DNA of 64,000 nucleotides from Solibacillus sp. FSL H8-0523 (GTDB lineage: Bacteria > Bacillota > Bacilli > Bacillales_A > Planococcaceae): the NCBI RefSeq assembly GCF_038051985.1, contig NZ_CP150291.1, positions 868,001 to 932,000 of the forward strand, read 5' to 3'. Shown here one piece after another: positions 55,168 to 64,000 of this stretch; the first letter of the stretch is position 1; every line of letters starts with the position of its first letter. The position numbers and the translations under genes were made by a program. The notes under the pieces were generated by a model, which searched no databases, was not told the DNA's origin, and was given only the letters and a program-made list of their open reading frames with translations.

Positions 55168-57201
55168 ATGCAAATACGCGACATAGGGGTTTTAGCTGCA
55201 GTTATTATGGTTGTAGCCATGCTCATCATCCCTCTTCCACCTTGGTTATTAAGCTTTTTAATTATTGTTAATATTACGCTTGCCTTACTTGTATTATTAA
55301 CAGCAATGAATATGAAAGAAGCATTAGATTTCTCCATTTTCCCAACGATTATCTTATTATTAACGCTGTTTCGTTTATCGTTATCGGTATCAACGACACG
55401 TGCCATCTTAGCAGAAGGTGATGCAGGTCAGGTTGTTGAAACGTTCGGTAATTTCGTAACAGGGGGTAATATTTTAGTCGGGTTAGTAATCTTCTTATTA
55501 CTTGTAATTATTCAGTTCATCGTTATTACTAAAGGTTCGGAGCGTGTTGCTGAAGTAGCTGCACGTTTCACATTAGATGCGATGCCGGGTAAACAAATGA
55601 GTATTGATGCGGATTTAAATGCCGGTGTTATTTCTGAGCAAGAAGCACGTGAACGCCGTGAAAAAGTTTCAGGCGAAGCAGACTTCTACGGAGCGATGGA
55701 CGGGGCAACAAAATTCGTTAAAGGGGATGCCATTGCATCGATTATCATGGTAGGGATCAACTTGCTCTTCGGTATGATTATCGGGATGATGCAAATGGAA
55801 TTAAGCTTTGGCGAAGCAGCTACAAAGTATTCAATGTTAACAGTCGGTGATGGTCTTGTATCACAAATTCCAGCGCTACTTATTTCAACTGCGACAGGTA
55901 TCGTTGTAACACGTGCTGCATCAAAGGGAAATCTGGGCTCAGATATTACGGGTCAGCTTTTTGCGCAATCTAAGTTACTGTATGTGGCAGCGGCTACGGT
56001 CTTCTTATTAGGTTTATTTACACCAATTCCAGATTGGATTACGATACCAATTGCAGCGGTTTTAGCAATTAGTGCGTACTTAATGGACAACAAAAAAGAA
56101 GAGACGCCAGAAGAAATGTTGGAAATCGAGGAAGAAGTGGCAACCGATACGATGAAAAGTCCAGAGAATGTTATTAATTTACTAAATGTGGACCCAATCG
56201 AATTTGAGTTTGGTTACGGCCTGATTCCATTAGTAGATGCTGCACAAGGCGGAGATTTACTTGACCGCGTTGTTATGATTCGTCGTCAATTAGCACTTGA
56301 ACTAGGGATTGTTATTCCAATCGTTCGAATACGCGATAATATTCAGCTACAGCCGAACGAATATCGCATAAAGATTAAAGGGAATGAAATGGCACGAGGC
56401 GAATTATTATTAGACCATTACCTAGCAATGAGTCCTGGTGATGATGATTCGATTGATGGTATTGATACAATCGAGCCTTCGTTTGGTCTTCCGGCTAAAT
56501 GGATTACAGAAGAGGTCAAAGAAGATGCCGAAATGTATGGCTACACGGTTGTTGATCCACCAAGTGTTGTTTCAACACACTTAACCGAAATTATCCGTGC
56601 AAATGCACACGACTTACTTGGTCGTCAAGAAACGAAGCAATTAATCGACCACTTACGCGAAACACATGCGATTTTAGTGGACGAGTTAATCCCAGCACCA
56701 CTTTCAATTGGTGAAGTGCAAAAAGTATTAGCTAAATTACTGCGTGAAAATGTATCGGTACGTAACTTACCAATTATTTTCGAAACGCTTGCGGATTATG
56801 CAAAATTAACAAGTGATACTGATATTTTAACTGAGTATGTTCGTCAAGCATTGGCTCGTCAAATCACAGCACAATTTGTGGCTGGTCAACCAGCATTAAA
56901 AGTCATTACTGTTTCTGGTCAGGTTGAAAAACTAATTACTGATAGTATTCAGCAAACTGATCATGGCAATTATTTAGCGATGGACCCTCAAGAATCACAG
57001 TTTATTCTTGAAGCGATTGCCAAAGAAGTGGAGCGCGTTTCCTATATGGAACAATCGCCAATTATTCTTTGCTCGCCAGGTGTTCGTATGTATTTAAGAC
57101 AATTAACTGAACGTTACTTCCCACAAGTTCCGATTCTTTCGTATAACGAGCTTGATGCGGCTGTAGAAATTCAAAGTGTAGGGGTGGTGAATGTCGAATG
57201 A
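55168..57201 (+). CDS. flhA: Flagellar biosynthesis protein FlhA
   Basis: The largest export-gate protein, acting as proton-driven channel and docking platform. The 677-residue chain has eight membrane helices in the first 310 residues with the FHIPEP-family motif (IFPTIILLLTLFRLSLSVST). A large cytoplasmic docking domain follows. CAGGAGGGG is the ribosome binding site. It overlaps flhF by 4 nt. Confidence 0.98.
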   Translation: MQIRDIGVLAAVIMVVAMLIIPLPPWLLSFLIIVNITLALLVLLTAMNMKEALDFSIFPTIILLLTLFRLSLSVSTTRAILAEGDAGQVVETFGNFVTGGNILVGLVIFLLLVIIQFIVITKGSERVAEVAARFTLDAMPGKQMSIDADLNAGVISEQEARERREKVSGEADFYGAMDGATKFVKGDAIASIIMVGINLLFGMIIGMMQMELSFGEAATKYSMLTVGDGLVSQIPALLISTATGIVVTRAASKGNLGSDITGQLFAQSKLLYVAAATVFLLGLFTPIPDWITIPIAAVLAISAYLMDNKKEETPEEMLEIEEEVATDTMKSPENVINLLNVDPIEFEFGYGLIPLVDAAQGGDLLDRVVMIRRQLALELGIVIPIVRIRDNIQLQPNEYRIKIKGNEMARGELLLDHYLAMSPGDDDSIDGIDTIEPSFGLPAKWITEEVKEDAEMYGYTVVDPPSVVSTHLTEIIRANAHDLLGRQETKQLIDHLRETHAILVDELIPAPLSIGEVQKVLAKLLRENVSVRNLPIIFETLADYAKLTSDTDILTEYVRQALARQITAQFVAGQPALKVITVSGQVEKLITDSIQQTDHGNYLAMDPQESQFILEAIAKEVERVSYMEQSPIILCSPGVRMYLRQLTERYFPQVPILSYNELDAAVEIQSVGVVNVE

Positions 57202-58394
57202 AAATGAAAAAATATAATGCTACTTCAATTGCAGAGGCAATGAAGCAAATTCGTGCTGATTTAGGTGAAGATGCGATTATTTTAAATTCAAAAGTCGTTG
57301 TAAAGAAAAAGTTTTTTGGTTTAGTGAAAAATAAAAGCTACGAGGTTGTAGCAGGTTATGATCGCATTGAAAAAAAACCGACAATCTCAAATTTACCAGA
57401 CATTCCAGCCTATACGTCTTTGAATAATGAACAACAACATATACCAAGTCAACCGATGAAGCAATCTGAGGAGCCCGCATTCGCGCAGGCTCCTCAGGCC
57501 GATTCATCATTACCAAGTAATTTGGTGAAAGAAATTGCTGATTTAAAGTCCATCATGCAATCGATGCAACGTATGTCGACACAATCTCAATATCCAGATG
57601 AACTCTTACCATTTGTCGATTTTTTAAAACAGCAAGAACTTGGCGAGGAGCTTATCACAGCAATTAGTGATGAGCTTTTTATGCATTATCATAAAAATCA
57701 CGAAATTTCCTGGGAAAACATGCAGAACATTGCAAAGGATTTTTTACGCAAAGAGCTGTATGCCTTACCAATTAGTGGTCTGTCATATGAAAAGAAGTAC
57801 ATTAATGTGTTAGGCCCAACAGGTGTAGGAAAAACAACTACAATCGCAAAAATGGCTGCTCGTTCGGTTTTGGAAAAGAAAAAGAAAGTTGGCTTTATTA
57901 CAACAGATACGTATCGAATTGCGGCGATTGAGCAATTAAAAACGTACGCAGCATTATTACAGGCGCCAGTTGAAGTTGTCTATAATGCTGAGGATTATGC
58001 AACAGCAATTAACAAGCTTGCACATTTGGATTTGATTTTCATTGATACAGCAGGACGTAACTACCGCGAAGCAAAATATGTGAACGATTTAAAAACACTC
58101 ATAAATTTCAGTGAACAGGCAGAATCTTATTTAGTGTTAGCTTTGACAGCTAAGCAAAAAGACTTAGAATCAATAATTGAACAATTTAAGGACTTAACAA
58201 TCGAGAAATTCATCTTTACGAAGCTGGACGAAACAAATTCTATTGGCACTATGTTTAATTTAATGATTAAATATAATAAAGGACTAGCTTACTATACGGA
58301 TGGTCAAGAAGTACCAGAAGATATTGAACAACCAAATAGTGATAGTCTACTAGAGCTTTTTTTCAAGGAGAATTTAGATGAAAGATCAAGCTGA
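57198..58394 (+). CDS. flhF: Flagellar placement GTPase FlhF
   Basis: SRP-family GTPase that helps place flagella. The 398-residue chain has a basic N-terminal B domain (KKYNATSIAEAMKQIRADLG), a variable Pro/Gln-rich linker and the NG domain. G1 is [15 protein letters not shown] near residue 206, with DTAGR, and TKLDE later in place of TKLDG. It starts in the flhA stop (ATGA) and overlaps flhG by 17 nt, so the antagonistic pair is co-translated. Confidence 0.97.
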   Translation: MKMKKYNATSIAEAMKQIRADLGEDAIILNSKVVVKKKFFGLVKNKSYEVVAGYDRIEKKPTISNLPDIPAYTSLNNEQQHIPSQPMKQSEEPAFAQAPQADSSLPSNLVKEIADLKSIMQSMQRMSTQSQYPDELLPFVDFLKQQELGEELITAISDELFMHYHKNHEISWENMQNIAKDFLRKELYALPISGLSYEKKYINVLGPTGVGKTTTIAKMAARSVLEKKKKVGFITTDTYRIAAIEQLKTYAALLQAPVEVVYNAEDYATAINKLAHLDLIFIDTAGRNYREAKYVNDLKTLINFSEQAESYLVLALTAKQKDLESIIEQFKDLTIEKFIFTKLDETNSIGTMFNLMIKYNKGLAYYTDGQEVPEDIEQPNSDSLLELFFKENLDERSS

Positions 58395-59256
58395 AAAACT
58401 TCGTCAGTCAATGCTTGAAAATGATGCCAATATAGGTCGATCAATTGCGGTCATTAGTGGCAAAGGTGGAGTTGGTAAAAGTAACTTCACGACTAATTTT
58501 GCTACATTGTTGGCTAAATCAGGTAAAAGAGTAGTAATATTAGATATGGATATTGGTATGGGAAATGTACATATTTTGGTTGGTAAATCTGCTAAATATA
58601 GTTTAAAGGATTACTTAGATGGTAATTTAGCCTTAGAAGATGTCATGTTTTCGACTTCGGATGGTGTGAACTACATTTCAGGTGGCTCAGGCATGTCGTC
58701 ACTTATGGATTGGTCTCCGGTTGTGTTTAGTCGATTGATTACGGGACTAGAAACACTTCAAAAGGAATATGACTTTGTATTATTTGATATGGGTGCAGGT
58801 ATTGTCGAATGGTCGCTTGACTTATTAACGTCACTCGATGAATTGATTGTTATTTCAACAGCAGAGCCTACATCGATTATGGATGCTTATTCCATGATGA
58901 AATTTATTCATTTAAAAGATGATTCGAAAACGTTTTATATTTTGTGTAATCGAGCATTTAATACGGAGGAAGGCCAAGATACGACAAAACGTCTAAAAAC
59001 CGTTATGGAGCGCTTTTTAGAAAAAGAGGTTGTTGTACTTGGCTCGTTGCCAGAAGACCCTGTCGTTCGACAAGCTGTACGTCAACAATCATTGTTTACA
59101 ACACTTTATCCAGATGCACCTATTACGCAAACGATGCATAAGATTGTGAAGCAATTTTTAAATCATCAGGTGGAAATAGAAGAAGTGCATGCTGCTGAAA
59201 AATCGAACAAGTTCTTATCCAAATTAAAAAGTATCTTTTCGAAAGGTCGTGAGTAA
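58378..59256 (+). CDS. flhG: MinD-like ATPase FlhG (YlxH)
   Basis: ATPase partner that stimulates FlhF and, with FliM/FliY, spaces flagella. The 292-residue chain has the deviant Walker A GKGGVGKSN (residues 28-36), the LDMDIGMGNVHIL motif and a C-terminal amphipathic helix rich in Lys. AAGGAGAA, inside flhF, is the ribosome binding site. cheB begins at the base after its stop. Confidence 0.96.
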   Translation: MKDQAEKLRQSMLENDANIGRSIAVISGKGGVGKSNFTTNFATLLAKSGKRVVILDMDIGMGNVHILVGKSAKYSLKDYLDGNLALEDVMFSTSDGVNYISGGSGMSSLMDWSPVVFSRLITGLETLQKEYDFVLFDMGAGIVEWSLDLLTSLDELIVISTAEPTSIMDAYSMMKFIHLKDDSKTFYILCNRAFNTEEGQDTTKRLKTVMERFLEKEVVVLGSLPEDPVVRQAVRQQSLFTTLYPDAPITQTMHKIVKQFLNHQVEIEEVHAAEKSNKFLSKLKSIFSKGRE

Positions 59257-60402
59257 ATGGACAATCTAAAGAAAAGCAAGCTATTAGTAGTTGATGATTC
59301 GGCATTTATGCGGAAATTAATTAGTGATTTTTTTACTGACCATTTACAAATTGAAGTTGTGGGGTCTGCGCGCAATGGCAAAGACGCGATTAAAAAAATT
59401 CAACAGTTGAAACCAGATGTTGTAACACTAGATGTTGAAATGCCAGAAATGAATGGTTTGGATGCATTAAAGGAAATTATGATTCAGTGTCCAGTACCGG
59501 TCGTTATGTTATCGAGTACAACACAACGTGGTACAGAAAACACATTAACAGCAATGGAATACGGAGCTGTTGATTTTGTAGCGAAACCGAGTGGCACAAT
59601 TTCATTGGATTTACATAAAATCCAAGATGAGTTAGTACATAAAGTTGTTGAAGCTTCAAGAGTACCAATTGCTAAGTTAAAAAAGCCAATCTCTTCAGTT
59701 TCTACTTTCGCAAATAAAAAAATAGAAACAGCACCAAGAATAGAGGTTGCTAAACTTACTTCGACGCCGTTAAAAGTTACACCAGTATTTGATAAGCCAA
59801 TGAAAAAAGTAGATTGGAACAAGCATTCCAAAAAAATTATTTTAATTGGCACATCGACAGGTGGACCGCGAGCTTTGCAAGAAGTGATTACGAAAATCCC
59901 AGGAAATGTGGATGCACCAATAGTAATTGTGCAGCATATGCCAGCAGGATTTACAAAATCTCTTGCAACTCGTTTAGATCAGTTAAGTCAAATACATGTA
60001 AAAGAAGCCGAACAAGGCGATATATTACAAAAGGGAACAGCTTACATTGCACCAGGTGGTTTTCACTTGAAATTGCGTAAAGTCGGTTCAACTTTTGCGA
60101 TTGCGCTCGACCAAAATGAGCCACCTCGTTCTGGGCATCGACCTTCAGTGGACGTTATGTTTGAAGATGTTAGTCAATACCCAGATTTTGATAAAATAGC
60201 TGTAATTATGACAGGTATGGGGTATGATGGTTCAAAAGGTCTGAAAGCTTTAAAGAAAACAGGAAATGTAATTGCAATTGCAGAGTCAGCAGAAACGTGT
60301 ATAGTATACGGAATGCCCAAAGCTGCCGTGGAAACGCAGCTCGTTGATGAAGTGGTAGATGTTGACGTTATTGCACAAACAATTATGAAATATATGCCTT
60401 AA
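59257..60402 (+). CDS. cheB: Chemotaxis response regulator protein-glutamate methylesterase CheB
   Basis: Demethylates and deamidates chemoreceptors during adaptation. The N-terminal receiver (1-120) has Asp13/Asp14 and phospho-acceptor Asp59. A linker of about 60 residues precedes the methylesterase domain, with Ser200 (GTSTGGPRAL), His227 (QHMPAG) and Asp324 (MGYDGSKG) as catalytic triad. Length 381 is normal. It starts immediately after flhG. Confidence 0.97.
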   Translation: MDNLKKSKLLVVDDSAFMRKLISDFFTDHLQIEVVGSARNGKDAIKKIQQLKPDVVTLDVEMPEMNGLDALKEIMIQCPVPVVMLSSTTQRGTENTLTAMEYGAVDFVAKPSGTISLDLHKIQDELVHKVVEASRVPIAKLKKPISSVSTFANKKIETAPRIEVAKLTSTPLKVTPVFDKPMKKVDWNKHSKKIILIGTSTGGPRALQEVITKIPGNVDAPIVIVQHMPAGFTKSLATRLDQLSQIHVKEAEQGDILQKGTAYIAPGGFHLKLRKVGSTFAIALDQNEPPRSGHRPSVDVMFEDVSQYPDFDKIAVIMTGMGYDGSKGLKALKKTGNVIAIAESAETCIVYGMPKAAVETQLVDEVVDVDVIAQTIMKYMP

Positions 60403-60419
60403 AAAGGGGTGCCTTTTAA

Positions 60420-62480
60420 ATGGAAGTAAATCAATATTTAGAAATGTTCATTGAAGAAAGTAAAGAGCATTTACAAGCATGTAGCGAACATTTATTAGAA
60501 TTAGAAAAAAATCCAGAAGACTTAGCAATTGTCGGTGAAATCTTTCGTTCGGCTCATACTTTAAAAGGTATGTCAGCTACAATGGGCTTTGAGGATTTAG
60601 CAGACCTAACACATAAAATGGAAAATGTGTTAGATGCGATTCGTAACGAAAAAATTAAAGTAACACCAGAAATTTTTGACGTTGTTTTCGAATCGGTCGA
60701 TCACTTAGAAGAAATGGTTTACGATATTGCTGATGGTGGCGATGGTAAACGTAACGTGCAAGAAACAGTAGCGAAGTTAAAAAACATTGAATTAGGCGAG
60801 CCAGTAGTAGCTGCAAAAGTCCTAACGAAGCAAACAGTTGAAGCACCAGTGCCAGTAGAAGAAGTCGATTTTAAATTAACGTATGATGACTTTGAAAAAA
60901 CGGTTATTTTACAATCTTCAGAGCAAGAATTTAATGCATACGAAATTTCAATTGCCCTACGCGAAGACTGCTTATTAAAAGCGGCACGTGTATTCATGGT
61001 ATTTGAAATTTTAGAGAAGAATGGCGATGTGATTAAGTCATCACCTACAGTGGATAAGTTAGAAGAAGAACAATTTGATAATGAGTTCCATGTCGCTTAC
61101 ATTTCAAAAGAATCAGCAGAAGACTTACAAAAAATGCTGATGAAAGTTTCTGAGGTAGACCTTGTAGATGTAAAGGAAATTGGTCAAGACGTATTTACGC
61201 AAGTGACGGTTTCTTCAGCAGCTCAATCAGAAGAAATTACAGAAGCAGAAATAGCTGCAACGACAGAAGTTGTGCAAGCGCCAGTTGAACAAAAAGCAAA
61301 CAGCAATAAAGCATCTGGTGGTCATGCAACAAGTAAAACGATTCGTGTAAATATCGAGCGTTTAGATATTTTAATGAACTTATTCGAAGAGCTTGCGATT
61401 GACCGTGGCCGATTATTATCAATCGCTGCAGATGTAAATCACGGTGAGTTAAATGAAACGGTTGAGCGTATGAGCCGTACAATGGGCGATTTACAAAATA
61501 TCGTCTTAACAATGCGCATGGTACCAGTTGAAACGGTATTTAACCGTTTCCCAAAAATGGTGCGTCAATTATCACGCGATTTAAACAAAAAAATTGAGCT
61601 TAATGTTATCGGTGCTGAAACAGAGCTTGACCGTACAGTAATCGATGAGATTGGTGATCCATTAGTTCACTTAATTCGTAACTCGGTTGATCACGGAATT
61701 GAATCACCAGAGGTTCGTCGTGCAAAAGGTAAGCCAGCAGAAGGTACTGTCGAGCTTCGTGCATACCATAGTGGTAACTATGTCTTCATCGAAATTGAAG
61801 ATGATGGTGCAGGGATTAACCGTGACCGCGTATTGGCAAAAGCCATTTCAAAAGGCGTTGTGACGCATGAACAGTCATTATCAATGTCAGATAAGCAAAT
61901 TAACGAACTGATTTTAGCGTCAGGCTTCTCAACAGCAGAAGTGATTTCAGACGTATCAGGCCGTGGCGTAGGCTTAGACGTTGTTAAAACGACGATTGAA
62001 TCGTTAGGTGGTAACATCTCGATTGAATCGACACAAGATGTAGGATCTGTATTCTCGATTCAATTGCCATTAACATTATCGATTATTTCAGTAATGTTAG
62101 TTGAAATTGAAAGCGAAATTTATGCAATTCCTTTATCATCGATTATCGAAACATCAATTATCCGTAATTCTGATATATTAAATGCCCACAATCAAAAAGT
62201 AATTGATTTCCGTGGCAAAGTCGTACCGCTAGTATTCCTTGAAGAAATCTTTGAAGTACCACGTCAAGAACCAAAAGATGATGGATTCCATTCAGTAGTC
62301 ATCGTTCGTAAAGGCGATAAACTAGCTGGGTTAGTAGTAGATTCATTCATCGGTCAGCAAGAAATTGTATTAAAATCATTAGGTAACTACTTAACAAATA
62401 TTTTTGCGATTTCAGGTGCAACAATTTTAGGTAACGGTAAAGTAGCGTTAATCGTAGACTGTAACGCACTTATGAAGTAA
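60420..62480 (+). CDS. cheA: Chemotaxis sensor histidine kinase CheA
   Basis: Kinase that phosphorylates CheY and CheB in response to receptors. The 686-residue chain has P1 with phospho-acceptor His46 (SAHTLKG), a P2 CheY/CheB-binding region (about 140-270), P3 dimerisation (VNIERLDILMNLFEELAI) and a P4 ATPase with HLIRNSVDHGIE, DDGAGI and SDVSGRGVGLDVV. P5 is CheW-like at the C-terminus. AAAAGGGGTG is the ribosome binding site. Confidence 0.98.
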   Translation: MEVNQYLEMFIEESKEHLQACSEHLLELEKNPEDLAIVGEIFRSAHTLKGMSATMGFEDLADLTHKMENVLDAIRNEKIKVTPEIFDVVFESVDHLEEMVYDIADGGDGKRNVQETVAKLKNIELGEPVVAAKVLTKQTVEAPVPVEEVDFKLTYDDFEKTVILQSSEQEFNAYEISIALREDCLLKAARVFMVFEILEKNGDVIKSSPTVDKLEEEQFDNEFHVAYISKESAEDLQKMLMKVSEVDLVDVKEIGQDVFTQVTVSSAAQSEEITEAEIAATTEVVQAPVEQKANSNKASGGHATSKTIRVNIERLDILMNLFEELAIDRGRLLSIAADVNHGELNETVERMSRTMGDLQNIVLTMRMVPVETVFNRFPKMVRQLSRDLNKKIELNVIGAETELDRTVIDEIGDPLVHLIRNSVDHGIESPEVRRAKGKPAEGTVELRAYHSGNYVFIEIEDDGAGINRDRVLAKAISKGVVTHEQSLSMSDKQINELILASGFSTAEVISDVSGRGVGLDVVKTTIESLGGNISIESTQDVGSVFSIQLPLTLSIISVMLVEIESEIYAIPLSSIIETSIIRNSDILNAHNQKVIDFRGKVVPLVFLEEIFEVPRQEPKDDGFHSVVIVRKGDKLAGLVVDSFIGQQEIVLKSLGNYLTNIFAISGATILGNGKVALIVDCNALMK

Positions 62481-62501
62481 AAAGGATAAGAGGTGTGAAT
62501 G

Positions 62502-62948
62502 ATGACAAATGCAATCGAGCAAAAAAATTTAAAAGTCATTGTATTTCAATTAGCGGATAAAGAATATGCAATTCCTGTTTCTCACGTAAAGGGAATTGAA
62601 AAATTAATGCACATTACGCGCGTACCAAAAACAGCACGTTACGTAAAAGGTGTGATTAATTTACGCGGTGTTGTAACGCCCGTAATCGATTTACGTGAAC
62701 GCTTTGATTTACCGATTTCAGGTAACGAAGAAACAACACGTATCATTATTATTACGCTTGAAACGATGGAAGTAGGCTTTGTTGTAGATTCAGCAAACGA
62801 TGTGCTAGATATCGATGCATCTTCAATTGAGCAACAACCGGAAGTAGTAGGTTCTTTCGAAGAAGAATTTATTGCAGGTGTAGCGAAATTAGATAATCGT
62901 TTATTAATTTTACTTCACTTAGATAAAGTGTTAAACCCATTAGATTAA
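62502..62948 (+). CDS. cheW: Chemotaxis coupling protein CheW
   Basis: Adaptor (148 residues) that links receptors to CheA. The fold is recognised by VIVFQLADKEYAIPVSHVKGIE, YVKGVINLRGVVTPVIDLRERF and GVAKLDNRLLILL. AAGAGGTG (62488-62495) is 6 nt from the ATG at 62502 and 3 nt from the ATG at 62499; the former is preferred. A perfect palindrome lies between it and cheC. Confidence 0.97.
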   Translation: MTNAIEQKNLKVIVFQLADKEYAIPVSHVKGIEKLMHITRVPKTARYVKGVINLRGVVTPVIDLRERFDLPISGNEETTRIIIITLETMEVGFVVDSANDVLDIDASSIEQQPEVVGSFEEEFIAGVAKLDNRLLILLHLDKVLNPLD

Positions 62949-62957
62949 CGATTAATT

Positions 62958-62985
62958 TTCAAGGTAAGCATATGCTTACCTTGAA
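62958..62985. repeat. Perfect 28-nt palindrome between cheW and cheC
   Basis: Bases 62958-62971 are the exact reverse complement of 62972-62985, centred on CATATG. As RNA it would form a stem of about 12 bp with a 4-nt loop. No T tract follows, so it is not a typical terminator. It lies 9 nt after the cheW stop and 21 nt before cheC, inside an otherwise continuous operon. Confidence 0.85.
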
Positions 62986-63006
62986 TCTATTAAAGTAGGG
63001 ATTAAA

Positions 63007-63645
63007 ATGGACTTTAATGAAAAGATCAGTTCGCTTCATTTAGATGTATTAAAAGAGATTGGTAATATCGGTGCGGCCCATGCAGCAACAGCGCTATCGG
63101 ATTTGCTCCAAAAAAAAATCGATATGCGTGTTCCAAACGTTAAAACGGCTTCTTTTAATGAAATGATGGAGTTAGCGGGCGGTTCTGAAAATGTAGTGGT
63201 TGGCATTTTCCTTCGAATTGAAGGCGATGCAGAGGGAAGTATGTTTTTCATATTACCAGTGGAGCAAGCGAATCGTTTTATTCGTCGATTAATTCGCGAT
63301 GAATCGTTCGACTTTAACAAACCACCACATTCAGAATTAGGTTTATCCGCGATGCAAGAAATGGGTAATATTTTATCGGGTTCTTATTTATCAGCACTAT
63401 CTGATTTTACAGGACTAAAAATTTATCCAACCGTACCTGGGTTAAGTATCGATATGTTCGGGGCCATTATTAGTATTGGGCTAATCGAATTATCACAAGT
63501 AAGTGATACCGTAATCGTAATTAACACATCCATTTATGAAGAATTTATTTCAGATGATGAGGCTGTAAAAGGACATTTCTTCCTATTACCGGATCCAGAT
63601 TCCTTTGAAGCTATTTTTAAAGCTTTAGGGGTGCCGACGACATGA
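63007..63645 (+). CDS. cheC: CheY-P phosphatase CheC
   Basis: Removes phosphate from CheY-P and binds CheD in the Bacillus-type adaptation system. The 212-residue chain has the two phosphatase motifs, EIGNIGAAHAATALSDLL (about 17-34) and EMGNILSGSYLSALSDF (about 118-134), with the paired Glu and Asn residues. It overlaps cheD by 4 nt, in line with the CheC-CheD complex. Confidence 0.97.
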   Translation: MDFNEKISSLHLDVLKEIGNIGAAHAATALSDLLQKKIDMRVPNVKTASFNEMMELAGGSENVVVGIFLRIEGDAEGSMFFILPVEQANRFIRRLIRDESFDFNKPPHSELGLSAMQEMGNILSGSYLSALSDFTGLKIYPTVPGLSIDMFGAIISIGLIELSQVSDTVIVINTSIYEEFISDDEAVKGHFFLLPDPDSFEAIFKALGVPTT

Positions 63646-64000
63646 TTTTATCCAGCTCGAACGAAGTAGTAAAAGTGGGTATTGCACAAATGGATGTAGT
63701 AAAAGTCCCTAAAACAATTCGTACGTCGGGTTTAGGGTCATGTGTTGGTGTCGTTATTTATGATGAATCAACAAAGGTTGCGGGAATGGTGCATGTCATG
63801 TTACCAGACTCAAGTTTAGGTCGTACCGAAACAATTAACGTAGCAAAGTTTGCAGACACCGGTATAGCGGCTTTAGTGGATATCTTGAAACGAGAAGGCG
63901 CACATTCGTTCAAATTGAAAGCTAAAATTGCTGGTGGTGCACAAATGTTTCAATTTACTTCGGATAAAGATTCTATGCGTATTGGGCCTCGCAATGTAGA
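63642..64000 (+). CDS. cheD: Chemoreceptor glutamine deamidase CheD, truncated by the window edge
   Basis: Deamidates receptor glutamines and is inhibited by CheC. About 119 codons are visible before the right edge. The conserved Cys is in TSGLGSCVGVVIYD, the His in GMVHVMLPDS, and the KIAGGAQMF motif follows; these are the catalytic segments of the family. The ATG at 63642 overlaps the cheC stop (ATGA). sigD would follow in B. subtilis. Confidence 0.95.
   Translation, partial: MILSSSNEVVKVGIAQMDVVKVPKTIRTSGLGSCVGVVIYDESTKVAGMVHVMLPDSSLGRTETINVAKFADTGIAALVDILKREGAHSFKLKAKIAGGAQMFQFTSDKDSMRIGPRNV

Noticed and set aside
1-64000. CRISPR array, prophage, IS element, tRNA or rRNA genes
   Set aside because: No regularly spaced repeats, transposase-, integrase- or phage-like genes (apart from XerC), or tRNA/rRNA sequences were recognised anywhere in the window.

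Overview
The window is a stretch of Gram-positive (Firmicutes, class Bacilli) chromosome. It is AT-rich and gene-dense, and every recognised gene is on the + strand. Gene order closely follows the Bacillus subtilis rpmB-yloU-fakA-sdaA-recG-fapR-plsX-fabD-fabG-acpP-rnc-smc-ftsY-ffh-rpsP-rimM-trmD-rplS-rbgA-rnhB-sucCD-dprA-topA-trmFO-xerC-hslVU-codY-fla/che region. Protein sequences, the FapR/CodY/FliY/CheC/CheD complement and the extra genes suggest a Planococcaceae-type bacillus (Lysinibacillus/Solibacillus-like). That genus-level placement is inference from memory of such genomes and was not computed. No phage, IS element, CRISPR array, tRNA or rRNA was recognised.

Layout: (1) 139-5139 holds a lipid-kinase-like protein, YloU, the fatty-acid kinase subunit FakA and the two-subunit L-serine dehydratase. 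(2) 5258-10973 holds recG, then the FapR-controlled phospholipid and fatty-acid cluster fapR-plsX-fabD-fabG-acpP, with a clear FapR box overlapping the fapR promoter. (3) 11194-21255 holds RNase III, SMC, both SRP GTPases with YlxM, ribosomal proteins S16 and L19, KhpA, RimM and TrmD, including a probable L19 leader RNA. (4) 21463-31860 holds signal peptidase I, the ribosome assembly GTPase RbgA, RNase HII, a FliK-like/FlhB-tail-like pair (ylqG-ylqH), succinyl-CoA synthetase, DprA and topoisomerase I. (5) 31879-37154 holds trmFO, xerC, hslVU and codY. (6) 37758-64000 is the fla/che operon from flgB to a cheD cut by the right edge. It encodes the basal-body rod, MS ring, switch, export apparatus, hook-length control, hook, SwrD, FlhF/FlhG and the B. 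subtilis-type chemotaxis set CheY-CheB-CheA-CheW-CheC-CheD.

The fla/che genes are packed with 4-17 nt overlaps or very short gaps, which fits one long transcript. Upstream of it lies about 550 nt of AT-rich non-coding DNA. Housekeeping units are separated by recognisable intrinsic terminators and sigma-A-type promoters.

The most interesting structures beyond ordinary genes are: (a) two copies, 18 kb apart, of a roughly 128-nt intergenic repeat whose outer 11-bp stem differs in sequence between copies but pairs perfectly in both; (b) a GC-rich hairpin between a strong Shine-Dalgarno sequence and the swrD start codon, which if folded would restore normal spacing; (c) the stand-alone FlhB C-terminal-like protein paired with a Gln-rich FliK-like protein outside the flagellar operon; (d) a FlgD with two similar C-terminal modules; (e) a perfect 28-nt palindrome between cheW and cheC. 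No wholly new multi-gene system was found.
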